Source of the DNA: an uncultured Collinsella sp.
Lineage (GTDB): Bacteria; Actinomycetota; Coriobacteriia; Coriobacteriales; Coriobacteriaceae
Direction: 5' to 3'
Length of the DNA: 7,667 nucleotides
Assembly: GCA_900752275.1 (NCBI GenBank)
Contig: CAADUS010000160.1
Coordinates: forward strand, 1 to 7,667
Shown one piece after another: positions 1 to 5,114 of the stretch. Every line of letters begins with the position of its first letter. Within the stretch, counting starts at the first letter, position 1. The translations under genes were made by a program, and so were the position numbers. The notes under the pieces are model-generated. The model searched no databases. It had not been told where the DNA came from and saw only the letters and a program-made list of their open reading frames with translations.

Positions 1-353
1 ACCCATACCGGGGTGACGTCGTGCGACAGTATCGCCTTGGCCATCCTGGCCGCGTCGTTGCGGTCGTTCTTGGACGAGAGGTCTGCCGACGACCTCGGGA
101 CCCTGGAGACGGCCGCGACGACGCAGTCGACGCCGAGCCCGGAGAGCTCCCTCTGCGGGGCGAAGCCGAGGTAGCCGCTCTCGTAGGCGGCGAGCGACGG
201 GCCGGGGAAGCCCGACATCCACTCCGCGACCTCGCCCCAGGGGTTGCCGCGGAACCTCCTCGTCACGGCCTCGCCCGTCTCCGCGTCGAGCGCGCAGACG
301 GTGGTGGACCTGAGGTGTACGTCCATTCCGAAGGCGGTAGAATATCTAGGCAC
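1..353 (-). CDS. IS110-family transposase (DEDD), 5' part only
   Basis: Reading the minus strand from a GTG at 353 gives 117 codons that run off the left edge. The N-terminus MPRYSTAFGMDVHLRSTT is the usual opening of IS110-family transposases, with the first RuvC-like acid at D11. YESGY (E58) and KNDRNDA (D97, D100) supply the remaining acids of the DEDD catalytic set. The GTG is chosen over the ATG at 326 because a GGGAGG ribosome binding site precedes it closely and because family members begin about ten residues before the first Asp. The family moves DNA as an RNA-guided recombinase using a bridge RNA made from the element's own non-coding end. The C-terminal Tnp_20-type domain with its serine lies outside the window, so intactness cannot be judged. 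Confidence 0.9.
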   Translation of the reverse strand, partial: MPRYSTAFGMDVHLRSTTVCALDAETGEAVTRRFRGNPWGEVAEWMSGFPGPSLAAYESGYLGFAPQRELSGLGVDCVVAAVSRVPRSSADLSSKNDRNDAARMAKAILSHDVTPVW

Positions 354-359
354 GGGAGC

Positions 360-545
360 CTCCCAACCTCGTTGCGGCGCGGCTGCGCCTCTGGCACTTC
401 AACAACATTGTCGCAGCCCCGACCCGCGGTCACGAGCGGGGGCTCCTGTCGTTTCCGTGCCCTCGGATTGGGTCATAGTGTCTGACTCTGCCAAAGATGC
501 AGCGTTGCCGTCGTTGGGGGGCAGTCATTGGGGACACTTTTTGTT
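360..545 (-). ncRNA. Candidate IS110 bridge RNA
   Basis: Bridge RNAs of IS110-group elements are about 150-250 nt and come from the non-coding end just upstream of the transposase, which is this stretch. Two hairpins can be read: GGCGC/GCGCC with a four-base loop at 376-389, and CCCGC/GCGGG with an eight-base loop inside 416-443, flanked by extra GCC/GGC pairing. Guide loops cannot be assigned without both element ends and the target. Start and end are approximate. The call rests on position and structure, not on a sequence match. Confidence 0.35.
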
Positions 546-797
546 TGGGGCAAAGGGGGCAGGTACAATCCTGTTGCTGAAAACTTGCACGGCCATGAGC
601 TGCGGATGAGACAAATGTTACAGTTTTCGGCGTGAAAAGATAGGCCGTGAGCCGCCGCGCGAGCCGCCCGCGGCCTCCTGACGCGTCATGCCTTACGGGC
701 ATGGTGGGCGCTCTGATATTCTTATTTCGCATGATTCGTGCCCGCACGGGTATACGACGAGGTCAATCTCAAAAAAACGGGTTTTCGGGCCTCGAAA
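546..797. other. Gene-free stretch between IS end and promoter
   Basis: No convincing gene is seen here; open frames lack a ribosome binding site and have unlikely composition. A weak plus-strand promoter-like pair, TTGTTT at 541-546 and TACAAT at 564-569 with a 17-base spacer, would point out of the IS. A small perfect hairpin CATGCC/GGCATG with loop TTACG lies at 687-703. Confidence 0.4.
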
Positions 798-843
798 TAC
801 AATATGTTGTACTGAATCGCACCAAATGCTACAATATGTTGCA
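798..843 (+). promoter_or_regulatory. Promoter overlapping two palindromic operator-like repeats
   Basis: TTGTAC (807-812) and TACAAT (830-835) form -35 and -10 boxes with a 17-base spacer. Each is part of a repeated 14-mer: TACAATATGTTGTA at 798-811, a perfect TACAA/TTGTA dyad, and TACAATATGTTGCA at 830-843. The repeats start 32 bases apart, about three helical turns, so a dimeric repressor could cover both promoter boxes. It would drive the DNA-binding protein gene at 991, which could be autoregulated; that link is inferred. Confidence 0.55.
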
Positions 844-892
844 ACGTGCTCGAAGGAGCGTCTTCCCCGACCGACTCTCCTTTTCTAGCTGC

Positions 893-984
893 AGGCTCGA
901 TGCCCCCCGTATCAAGATGCGCTGGTCGCGCCTTTTCCGACGCTCGATGCGTCACCCAGACGTGAAAGGCTCGATGCACGGGGG
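893..984 (+). repeat. Leader with three GCTCGATGC repeats
   Basis: GCTCGATGC occurs at 895-903, 942-950 and 969-977. The first and last are extended to AGGCTCGATGC. The middle copy forms a hairpin GACGC/GCGTC with loop TCGAT (939-953). CCCCCGT (904-910) after the first copy is the reverse complement of ACGGGGG (978-984), the only ribosome binding site candidate for the gene starting at 991. Confidence 0.55.
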
Positions 985-990
985 TTTCTC

Positions 991-1371
991 ATGGCGCTCG
1001 CAACCGCAGCTCAAGCAACCGAACAGAATAAGCAGCTCGACGATCCGTTCATCGACATCCAAGAGGCCGTCAAGCGCGGCTACGGATGCCGCAACTCAAT
1101 CTACCGCAGGGCGAAGACTGGGCGCGTGCGCTCGTGCTACGTCCGTGGCCGCCGCCTCGTCGCGCTGCGCGACCTCGACCGCCTCGCGGGGCTGCGCGAC
1201 GGCACCGACGAGGATGCGATCGTGCATGACCTGCACGAGCAGATCGTGAACGTGCTGCCGATCATCTCGCGCGGGCACCGCGAGCAGCTGGCCGAGCTCC
1301 TGTTCACGGATGAGCAGAAGGCGCAGCTCAGCGCGCTGCTGGGCAACCAGAACGTTATTTTAACTGAATAA
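991..1371 (+). CDS. Small helix-turn-helix (excisionase/MerR-like) DNA-binding protein
   Basis: The gene encodes 126 residues. Residues 17-66 read as a winged helix of the excisionase/MerR type: an IDIQEAVKRGYGCRNSIYRR helix pair, a wing around GRVRSCYVRGRRLVAL, and a closing DLDRL helix. The C-terminal half is predicted helical and may dimerise. The start ATG follows GGGGG by six bases. The gene lies downstream of an operator-like promoter and its stop codon overlaps the AAGGAGG site of the next gene, so the two probably form one operon. Such proteins serve as excisionases, recombination directionality factors or plasmid regulators. Which applies here cannot be told, because no integrase is adjacent. 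The fold call is moderately sure; the function is open. Confidence 0.7.
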   Translation: MALATAAQATEQNKQLDDPFIDIQEAVKRGYGCRNSIYRRAKTGRVRSCYVRGRRLVALRDLDRLAGLRDGTDEDAIVHDLHEQIVNVLPIISRGHREQLAELLFTDEQKAQLSALLGNQNVILTE

Positions 1372-1382
1372 GGAGGCCGAAG

Positions 1383-1505
1383 ATGGCGATTCGTTACGCC
1401 CAGCCGCCAGAAAAAGAAGGAGGCCGCCCCGCACCTGCCAGCGCAAATGAGACGGCCCGCAACCTTCAAAAGCAACTGCTAACGAATTACTCCAGTTCAA
1501 GTTGA
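1383..1505 (+). CDS. 5' segment of a frameshifted gene (continues at 1534)
   Basis: An ATG lies just after a strong AAGGAGG site at the stop of the upstream gene, so this is the best-supported translation start in the area. It encodes 40 residues (MAIRYAQPPEKEGGRPAP...) ending at a TGA at 1503. The start is far stronger than the GTG at 1534 that opens the longer frame downstream, which has no ribosome binding site. The segment is therefore read as the true N-terminus of the protein encoded by 1534-2169, separated from it by a frame change between about 1467 and 1534. No family recognised. Confidence 0.55.
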   Translation: MAIRYAQPPEKEGGRPAPASANETARNLQKQLLTNYSSSS

Positions 1506-1533
1506 AGGTCAAGCCGAAACCAACGATAACTCC

Positions 1534-2169
1534 GTGAAGCCCGAGTCCACCGAGGAGGAGAAGAAGGCCTTCCAGCGCCGCGCGGCGGCCGCGAAAGTCG
1601 CCGAGGTCGCGCCCAGCGCCGAGTCCGAGGACGGCCTCAGCGCGGAGAACCGCAAGGCGTTCGACGAGTTCGACGCCGAGATCCAGAAGTCCCTCCGTGA
1701 CTGGTGGGAAGGCAGCGCGGTGCGCGCGAAGATCAAGGCCGACGGGCTCGATGGCCATGACGCCGACCTGCACATCATCTTCACCGCGTATGACCGCGTG
1801 CATCAGCTCGGGCGCAACCCGATCGATGTGGGCCGCATCACCGGAGATACCTCGATGGGCTGCTCGCACGAGGCGCTTGGCAGGGCCTGCGATGCGCTCG
1901 GCGACTCGCGCAAGAGCGACCGCGAGATCGGCCGCGACCTCGAGGCCGAGATGCCCGAGGGCAGCCATGACCGGGACTTCTGGGAGCGCCGGTTCCACAT
2001 GCGGGTGAGCTACCGTGGCGTCTCCGACGCCCGCGAGGAGGCCGTCGAGTCCATTCGCGGGTCGTACGACCGCACGTATGGCCGCGACTACGTCGACCCG
2101 TTCCCGGGCGACGATTACAACTACGGCACCTCGTGGGGCGGCCGTGACGACTCGGGCTCGGAGCTCTGA
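1534..2169 (+). CDS. Acidic hypothetical protein, main part of a frameshifted gene
   Basis: This frame encodes 211 charged residues from a GTG, with GC-rich codon use typical of the window. Its first third (KPESTEEEKKAFQRR...) is a hydrophilic, probably helical linker; the rest has scattered aromatic residues and ends in a Gly/Asp/Tyr-rich tail. No catalytic motif, signal peptide or membrane segment is visible and the family is not recognised. The GTG has no Shine-Dalgarno site, and the frame is open back to 1483, so translation most likely begins at 1383 and reaches this frame through a frameshift; the stretch 1469-1534 also reads well in the third frame (QFKLKVKPKPTITP). Its stop TGA overlaps the ATG of a possible 46-codon frame. 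Confidence 0.65.
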   Translation: MKPESTEEEKKAFQRRAAAAKVAEVAPSAESEDGLSAENRKAFDEFDAEIQKSLRDWWEGSAVRAKIKADGLDGHDADLHIIFTAYDRVHQLGRNPIDVGRITGDTSMGCSHEALGRACDALGDSRKSDREIGRDLEAEMPEGSHDRDFWERRFHMRVSYRGVSDAREEAVESIRGSYDRTYGRDYVDPFPGDDYNYGTSWGGRDDSGSEL

Positions 2170-2309
2170 TGCGCTATGAGGGCGACGATTCCACGCGAAC
2201 GCGGGCCTGGGAACGCCCGCACGGGGCGCTCGGCACGCGGCCCGTAGCCGAGTGCCTGAGGTATCGCACGGGGGCGTCTGGGGGCTCTGAGGCCCCTCAG
2301 ACGGCATAG
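2169..2309 (+). CDS. Possible 46-residue coupled ORF (doubtful)
   Basis: An ATG overlaps the preceding stop (TGATG), the usual layout for translational coupling, and opens 46 codons (MRYEGDDSTRTRAW...) to a TAG at 2307. There is no separate ribosome binding site, and nearly the whole frame is occupied by three hairpins, so it may be a structured untranslated region instead. No family recognised. Confidence 0.25.
   Translation: MRYEGDDSTRTRAWERPHGALGTRPVAECLRYRTGASGGSEAPQTA
2201..2302. repeat. Three consecutive hairpins
   Basis: GCGGGC/GCCCGC with an 8-base loop (2201-2220), CTCGGC/GCCGAG (2229-2252) and a nine-pair stem starting GTCTG/CAGAC (2276-2302) follow one another. None has a T-run, so they are not classical terminators. 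They lie between the acidic protein gene and the twin-arginine protein gene and may form an untranslated structured RNA or a transcript-end stabiliser. Confidence 0.5.
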
Positions 2310-2357
2310 CACGAGTACAGATGAGAATTGTTAACACCGATAGAAAGGGTGATAAAC

Positions 2358-2702
2358 ATGCAGAATCCGCAGGTCAAGCCCGGTATCACGCGCCGCAGCC
2401 TGATCCGCGCGGGGCTCGGGCTCGCCGGTGTGGACGCTATCGCGGGCCTTGTCGCCGCGTCCGGAGGCAGCGGGACGTTGAACTTGACCTGCCGTGGTTC
2501 CGTTCTTCTAGGTATTGTTTTCGCGTTTCTGTGGTTTACGATTGACCACAGCTCGCTCTATGTGACGATTGATGCGACCCGTAAGATTGCGCGTGCTAAT
2601 GCAATCTTATTCGAGTTGCCTGCGTACCTTCTGTTCATTGGCGCATTCTTTGACTCCATACTATTCGAGACCGCTGGACGAACAGATGCCGTTGCCGCCT
2701 AA
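2358..2702 (+). CDS. Small membrane or exported protein with twin-arginine motif
   Basis: The gene encodes 114 residues. The ATG at 2358 is preferred to the in-frame ATG at 2328 because AAAGGG lies about nine bases before it and because it places the export signal at the N-terminus. T-R-R-S-L-I-R at 11-17 matches the twin-arginine motif and is followed by a weakly hydrophobic Ala/Gly/Leu stretch to about residue 36. Two stronger hydrophobic segments follow (about 48-61 and 82-103), so the product is probably an integral membrane protein, not a soluble exported one. Base use changes inside the gene: the first 45 codons are GC-rich, the rest is AT-richer, as if an N-terminal signal had been joined to foreign sequence. 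No family recognised. Confidence 0.6.
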   Translation: MQNPQVKPGITRRSLIRAGLGLAGVDAIAGLVAASGGSGTLNLTCRGSVLLGIVFAFLWFTIDHSSLYVTIDATRKIARANAILFELPAYLLFIGAFFDSILFETAGRTDAVAA

Positions 2703-2746
2703 CAATTTGCGTTCCTGTAAGTGGGTAAGTGGGGAGCAAAATACTC

Positions 2747-2755
2747 TGCTATATT
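2747..2755 (+). promoter_or_regulatory. Extended -10 promoter candidate
   Basis: TGCTATATT gives an extended -10 (TG-N-TATATT) about 22 bases before the start at 2778. No good -35 box is seen. Transcription would start near the AAAGGAGGG ribosome binding site, giving a very short leader. Confidence 0.35.
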
Positions 2756-2777
2756 AGCTATTAAAGGAGGGAGTCTG

Positions 2778-3038
2778 ATGAGCGATTGGTATATGGAGAA
2801 CGGTGAATACAGTTCTGTCGACAGATCGCGCGGCATCGCTTACGATAACGATAACGACGCATGGGTGGAACTGGGATCAACTCCAGGCAGCACTCCGGTG
2901 TGGTGGCAGCACAGCAACCACGATTCTTCTTACGGTTATGATAGAGCATCTCCCCAAGAGGATGACGCCAAAAAAAGCGGATTGAAGCCGAGCTCAACGC
3001 CCTTTCAGCCAAGGTCGCAGACTGTTCGAGCAGGATAG
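2778..3038 (+). CDS. N-terminal part of a coiled-coil membrane protein (frame ends after A7 run)
   Basis: An ATG after AAAGGAGGG (2763-2771) opens 86 residues. The first 64 are polar and acidic with several Trp and Tyr (MSDWYMENGEYSSVDRS...), no signal peptide. From A64 the frame meets seven A residues (2970-2976). The in-frame tail after them (SGLKPSSTPFQPRSQ...) lacks regular structure. A -1 step at the run instead joins this protein to the frame at 2966-3322 and yields a continuous 181-residue product with a coiled coil and two membrane segments. The start is well supported; the short C-terminus is probably not the main functional end. No family recognised. Confidence 0.6.
   Translation: MSDWYMENGEYSSVDRSRGIAYDNDNDAWVELGSTPGSTPVWWQHSNHDSSYGYDRASPQEDDAKKSGLKPSSTPFQPRSQTVRAG
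2970..2976 (+). other. A7 run: frameshift or slippage site joining two frames
   Basis: Zero-frame reading is GCC AAA AAA AGC. A -1 step gives AAA AAA AAG CGG ATT GAA and enters the frame open from 2966 to 3322, which begins with a strong heptad-like helix (KKRIEAELNALSAKV). Ribosomal -1 shifting, transcript slippage adding one A, a phase-variable tract, a disabling mutation or a homopolymer miscall would all look the same here. Confidence 0.6.
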
Positions 3039-3067
3039 CGGAAAGGAAGAAGGACACCCGGAAAGAC

Positions 3068-3322
3068 ATGCTCGCACTGTTGGGCATCTGCTTGTTTTAC
3101 TTATTTGTAGGCCTTTCTCTTGATTCGACAAACTTGGATCTACAATACACAGGTGCTCCAGAGACCGCCATGCTTGTTGCCGTTGGCCTGATTATTGCTA
3201 TGCCAATCTTCTATTATAAGAGAAGAAAAGAGCTAAATGAGCTGAAGACGGAACTCTTGGGAAGTCAAGATCGAAAGCAGCAGCTCGAGATTGAGCTTGC
3301 ATCAAAGAACGAGGGAAATTAG
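3068..3322 (+). CDS. C-terminal part: two membrane segments and coiled coil
   Basis: The frame is open from 2966. The first ATG is at 3068 but has no well-placed ribosome binding site, so translation probably arrives from 2778 through the A7 run. Codons from 2975 give a charged helix KKRIEAELNALSAKVADCSS. Two hydrophobic segments follow, about LALLGICLFYLFVGLSL and AMLVAVGLIIAMPIFYY, separated by a short polar loop with T, N and D. A second charged coiled coil (KRRKELNELKTELL...) ends the protein. This makes a hairpin membrane anchor with both coiled coils on the same, probably cytoplasmic, side. No catalytic motif is seen and no family is recognised. The 84-residue frame alone could be an independent protein, but less likely. 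Confidence 0.55.
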   Translation: MLALLGICLFYLFVGLSLDSTNLDLQYTGAPETAMLVAVGLIIAMPIFYYKRRKELNELKTELLGSQDRKQQLEIELASKNEGN

Positions 3323-3472
3323 ATTTTTTCTGAGTCGGCATAAGCCAGTGAGCTGCATTCGCTGTTGGCGCGTCCCATGCTTTAGTGGCGCTTGCGGTGT
3401 CTTTCCGGCACGCTAGCGAGGGATGTTCCTTGTCGTCTCGCCTCACTGTGTTAGTTGCCTAGTTTTCGTCTT

Positions 3473-3634
3473 CTACTCCTGTTCCCATCGCTCCTCGAGC
3501 TCGCGCCGGCACGCGGCGAGCGCCGCGACGAGCGTATACGCCACGCTCGCGTCAAGCGCGGCCTCGCCGTCGGCGTGGCGACGAAGCACCTGCTCGACGC
3601 CGGATAGGGTTTCGATAATCTCCGAGGTTTCCAT
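3473..3634 (-). CDS. 53-residue hypothetical protein
   Basis: An ATG at 3634 follows GGGAGG by about nine bases, which decides the start over the in-frame upstream ATG at 3688, inside the terminator hairpin. The product METSEIIETLSGVEQVLRRH... is a small, acidic, almost wholly helical protein with no Gly/Pro breaks after residue 22, no membrane segment and no DNA-binding motif. It is the last gene of the minus-strand cluster and lies about 40 bases beyond a strong terminator hairpin, so its expression would depend on readthrough. It converges with the plus-strand gene ending at 3322. Function unknown. Confidence 0.55.
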   Translation of the reverse strand: METSEIIETLSGVEQVLRRHADGEAALDASVAYTLVAALAACRRELEERWEQE

Positions 3635-3663
3635 GGCTGCTACCTCCCTACGTGGTGGACAAC

Positions 3664-3709
3664 GACAAAAGAGTAAGTCCCTGCTCGGCATGCAGCCGAA
3701 CAGGGACTT
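3664..3709 (-). terminator. Intrinsic terminator inside the minus-strand cluster
   Basis: AAGTCCCTG (3675-3683) pairs with CAGGGACTT (3701-3709), and inside it TCGGC pairs with GCCGA around a five-base ATGCA loop, with a single mismatch between stems. On the minus strand it begins seven bases after the stop codon of the 232-residue gene and is followed by ACTCTTTT, so it should terminate that transcript, perhaps partly. Confidence 0.75.
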
Positions 3710-3715
3710 TGCAAG

Positions 3716-4414
3716 TTACGGACGGCCGGTTTCATCTGCCTCGGTGTAGTAGGCGTATTCCGGGAAGAAGTCGTCCCGGTCAAACAGTCCCATGACCTCA
3801 AGGGCCGACATGGCGCTGACCTCGTCCGATGTGTACTGGCCGTTGTCCGCAAGCAGCCACGCCCGCATCCGCCACGACGGGTAGTCGGTCCAGACGGTCT
3901 CCCAGTCGGCTTCGCTGATGTAGTCGCCGAAATCGTTGATTCGGTAGATACCCTCACCCGACTCGAACCGGTCTTTCACAAGCTCAGCGAGCTTATCGGT
4001 CACGCCGAGGATGACGTCCATCTGCTGTTTACCTATTACACACATGAGCGTCCTCTCGTAGTCTGTGACGATACGTTTCACGAGGTGAAACGCCTGCTTG
4101 AAGGCGCGCTCCTGCACGTCGAGCCAGTCCTCGCGCCCGTTCGGGCGGCGGCCGTGGTCGTTTCGCTTGAGTTCCGACGGCGTCGACAGCCGCCCGGCGA
4201 TGTCCTCGTCGTAGACGAGCGCGCAGCAGCCGCGACTGTAGGCGTTCCAGTCCGAGGCTCCGTTCAGGAGCAGCTTCTCGACGTTCTGAGCGCTGAGCTC
4301 GGCGTATTCGTCGAGGTCAGCGAGCAGGTTGTAGGCATAGGCGACGACGCCTCGGCCCCACGCGCTGCGGGGCTCGCGTACGTCGAGGGATTGGCGGATC
4401 TCTTTCACGAGCAT
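3716..4414 (-). CDS. 232-residue mobile-element protein of unknown function
   Basis: An ATG at 4414 sits seven bases after GAGGAGG. The product is soluble, acidic and full length as judged by a clean start, stop and terminator. The centre carries a block, LLLNGASDWNAYSRGC then ALVYDEDIAGRLSTPSELKR and ENWLDVQ-like WLDVQERAFKQAF, that I recognise as typical of an unnamed family on conjugative elements and plasmids of gut Firmicutes and Actinobacteria. No reaction is known for it and no catalytic motif is evident. The C-terminal third is rich in Asp, Glu, Trp and Tyr. Its start overlaps by ten bases the frame-restored stop of the upstream gene, so the two are translationally coupled. Family recognition is from memory and needs a profile search. 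Confidence 0.75.
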   Translation of the reverse strand: MLVKEIRQSLDVREPRSAWGRGVVAYAYNLLADLDEYAELSAQNVEKLLLNGASDWNAYSRGCCALVYDEDIAGRLSTPSELKRNDHGRRPNGREDWLDVQERAFKQAFHLVKRIVTDYERTLMCVIGKQQMDVILGVTDKLAELVKDRFESGEGIYRINDFGDYISEADWETVWTDYPSWRMRAWLLADNGQYTSDEVSAMSALEVMGLFDRDDFFPEYAYYTEADETGRP

Positions 4415-4430
4415 GGTTGGACCTCCTCGA

Positions 4431-4742
4431 TCAGCAGGTCTGGATGGAGCTCGACGAGGTACGCGACACAGCCGAACGACCCGTAGGCGCGAGCGTTGAG
4501 GATGCGGGCGAGGCGGCGCTCGACGAGGGCATCGAGCGCGCGGCGCTGCTCGACGGGGACGAAGGTGCAGCAGGTGTCGTCGGGGTCGGGGCGTCGAGGT
4601 TGACGGTGAGGTCGGCGTAGGGTTCGCCCGTGAGCTCGTCGAACAGGATAATGGCGGGGCGGTCGTTGTCGGTGTATCGAGTTATGAGGAGCGCGAGCTC
4701 CGGGGTGTTTGGAACGTCGAGGGTGATGGGTGCGAAGCGCAT
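4431..4742 (-). CDS. Small mobile-element protein (possibly DUF4313-like), frameshifted
   Basis: An ATG at 4742 follows GAAGGGAG by a few bases. The first 52 residues (MRFAPITLDV..., LFDELTGEPYADLTVNLDAP) read as a normal beta-rich domain, then the frame turns into a Ser/Pro/Ala-rich tail typical of out-of-frame GC-rich DNA. Reading the other frame from about 4587 gives DPDDTCCTFVPVEQRRALDA, then YGSFGCVAYLVELHPDLL, ending with a TGA at 4405-4407 that overlaps the start of the next gene. The repaired protein would be 112 residues. One missing C in the GCCCC run at 4588-4592 explains the break. The repaired layout (LTVNL followed later by a G-C-Y-L-L ending) resembles DUF4313 proteins of gut mobile elements, but this is a weak, memory-based match. 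Confidence 0.6.
   Translation of the reverse strand: MRFAPITLDVPNTPELALLITRYTDNDRPAIILFDELTGEPYADLTVNLDAPTPTTPAAPSSPSSSAARSMPSSSAASPASSTLAPTGRSAVSRTSSSSIQTC
4587..4592 (-). other. Frame break (one base short) in the 4742 gene
   Basis: On the minus strand the run GCCCC then GACCCCGACGACACC changes frame. With one more C the codons become GCC CCC GAC CCC GAC GAC ACC and run on as a sensible protein to 4405. The break may lie anywhere in about 4577-4592. Confidence 0.55.
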
Positions 4743-4829
4743 GAGGGCTCCCTTCTCGTTATGACACGACTGAAGGGCCCTCCGTGCCGTCGACGGATGT
4801 CGGCGGCGATATTGTTGCTCCCCTTTCAA

Positions 4830-4835
4830 AGTATA
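4830..4835 (-). promoter_or_regulatory. -10 box candidate for the minus-strand cluster
   Basis: TATACT on the minus strand lies about 90 bases upstream of the first start at 4742. No convincing -35 box at the right spacing is seen. The same bases read TATAAT (4832-4837) on the plus strand, so direction is uncertain. Confidence 0.25.
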
Positions 4836-4863
4836 ATGAGCGTCTTGAACTGCGGTTTTGTAC

Positions 4864-4957
4864 CCCCTAGGGGAGTTCGTCTTGGCTGCGTGTGCCACGA
4901 ATACGCGGACGCGTCTCGGCCTGCGGCGCGGCTCCCCTTAGGTGATCTTAGCCGCGC
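4864..4957. repeat. Palindromes and hairpin upstream of R1
   Basis: CCCCTAGGGG (4864-4873) is a perfect palindrome and, as CCTAGGGGAG, is nearly the reverse complement of CTCCCCTTAGG at 4932-4942. The latter sits in the loop of an eight-pair hairpin GCGCGGCT/AGCCGCGC (4926-4933 with 4950-4957). A further palindrome CCGTCGACGG lies at 4787-4796. Confidence 0.5.
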
Positions 4958-4980
4958 GAGCTTCCGTCGCTGTGGCCATG

Positions 4981-5073
4981 GGGTCTCGCCGGGCATTACC
5001 CCGACTACGCCCCCGTGAGCAAACGGCGCGTTTTTCTGGGGAAAACGCATGCCGGGTAAGCCCCCGGTAAAAC
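4981..5073. repeat. Structured repeat R1 (three hairpins), first copy
   Basis: About 93 bases that align with 6511-6598. Three stem-loops in order: CGGG/CCCG around CATTAC (4990-5003); GCGTTTT/AAAACGC with a seven-base loop (5028-5048); CCGGG/CCCGG with loop TAAGCC (5052-5067). The second copy keeps all three stems with changed bases. It could be an oriT-like, single-strand-origin or RNA structure; the sequence alone does not decide. Confidence 0.65.
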
Positions 5074-5114
5074 CCTGTTGCCAATCATTGGCGACAAATA
5101 AGCCCATTGAAGCA

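Larger units (their letters stand above)
1..570 (-). mobile_element. IS110-family insertion sequence, partial (left end inside window)
   Basis: The transposase start is followed outward by about 200 bases of structured non-coding DNA, the size expected for the long left end of IS110-group elements. IS110 elements lack clear terminal inverted repeats and usually make no target duplication, so the outer boundary is estimated (roughly 545-600) and not observed. The other end lies beyond position 1. Confidence 0.6.

Noticed and set aside
21..609. Plus-strand frames opposite the transposase
   Set aside because: The minus strand carries recognisable IS110 motifs; the plus frames are shadows.
2276..2302. 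Hairpin as an intrinsic terminator
   Set aside because: The stem is strong but is followed by GGCATAGC, with no T-run.
1360..2337. Long minus-strand open frame (325 codons)
   Set aside because: It is antisense to the 991 and 1534 genes, reads as repetitive Ala/Val/Arg-rich sequence and lacks a ribosome binding site; a typical shadow of GC-rich coding DNA.
3323..3340. T6 after the stop at 3322 as a terminator
   Set aside because: No stable stem precedes the T-run.
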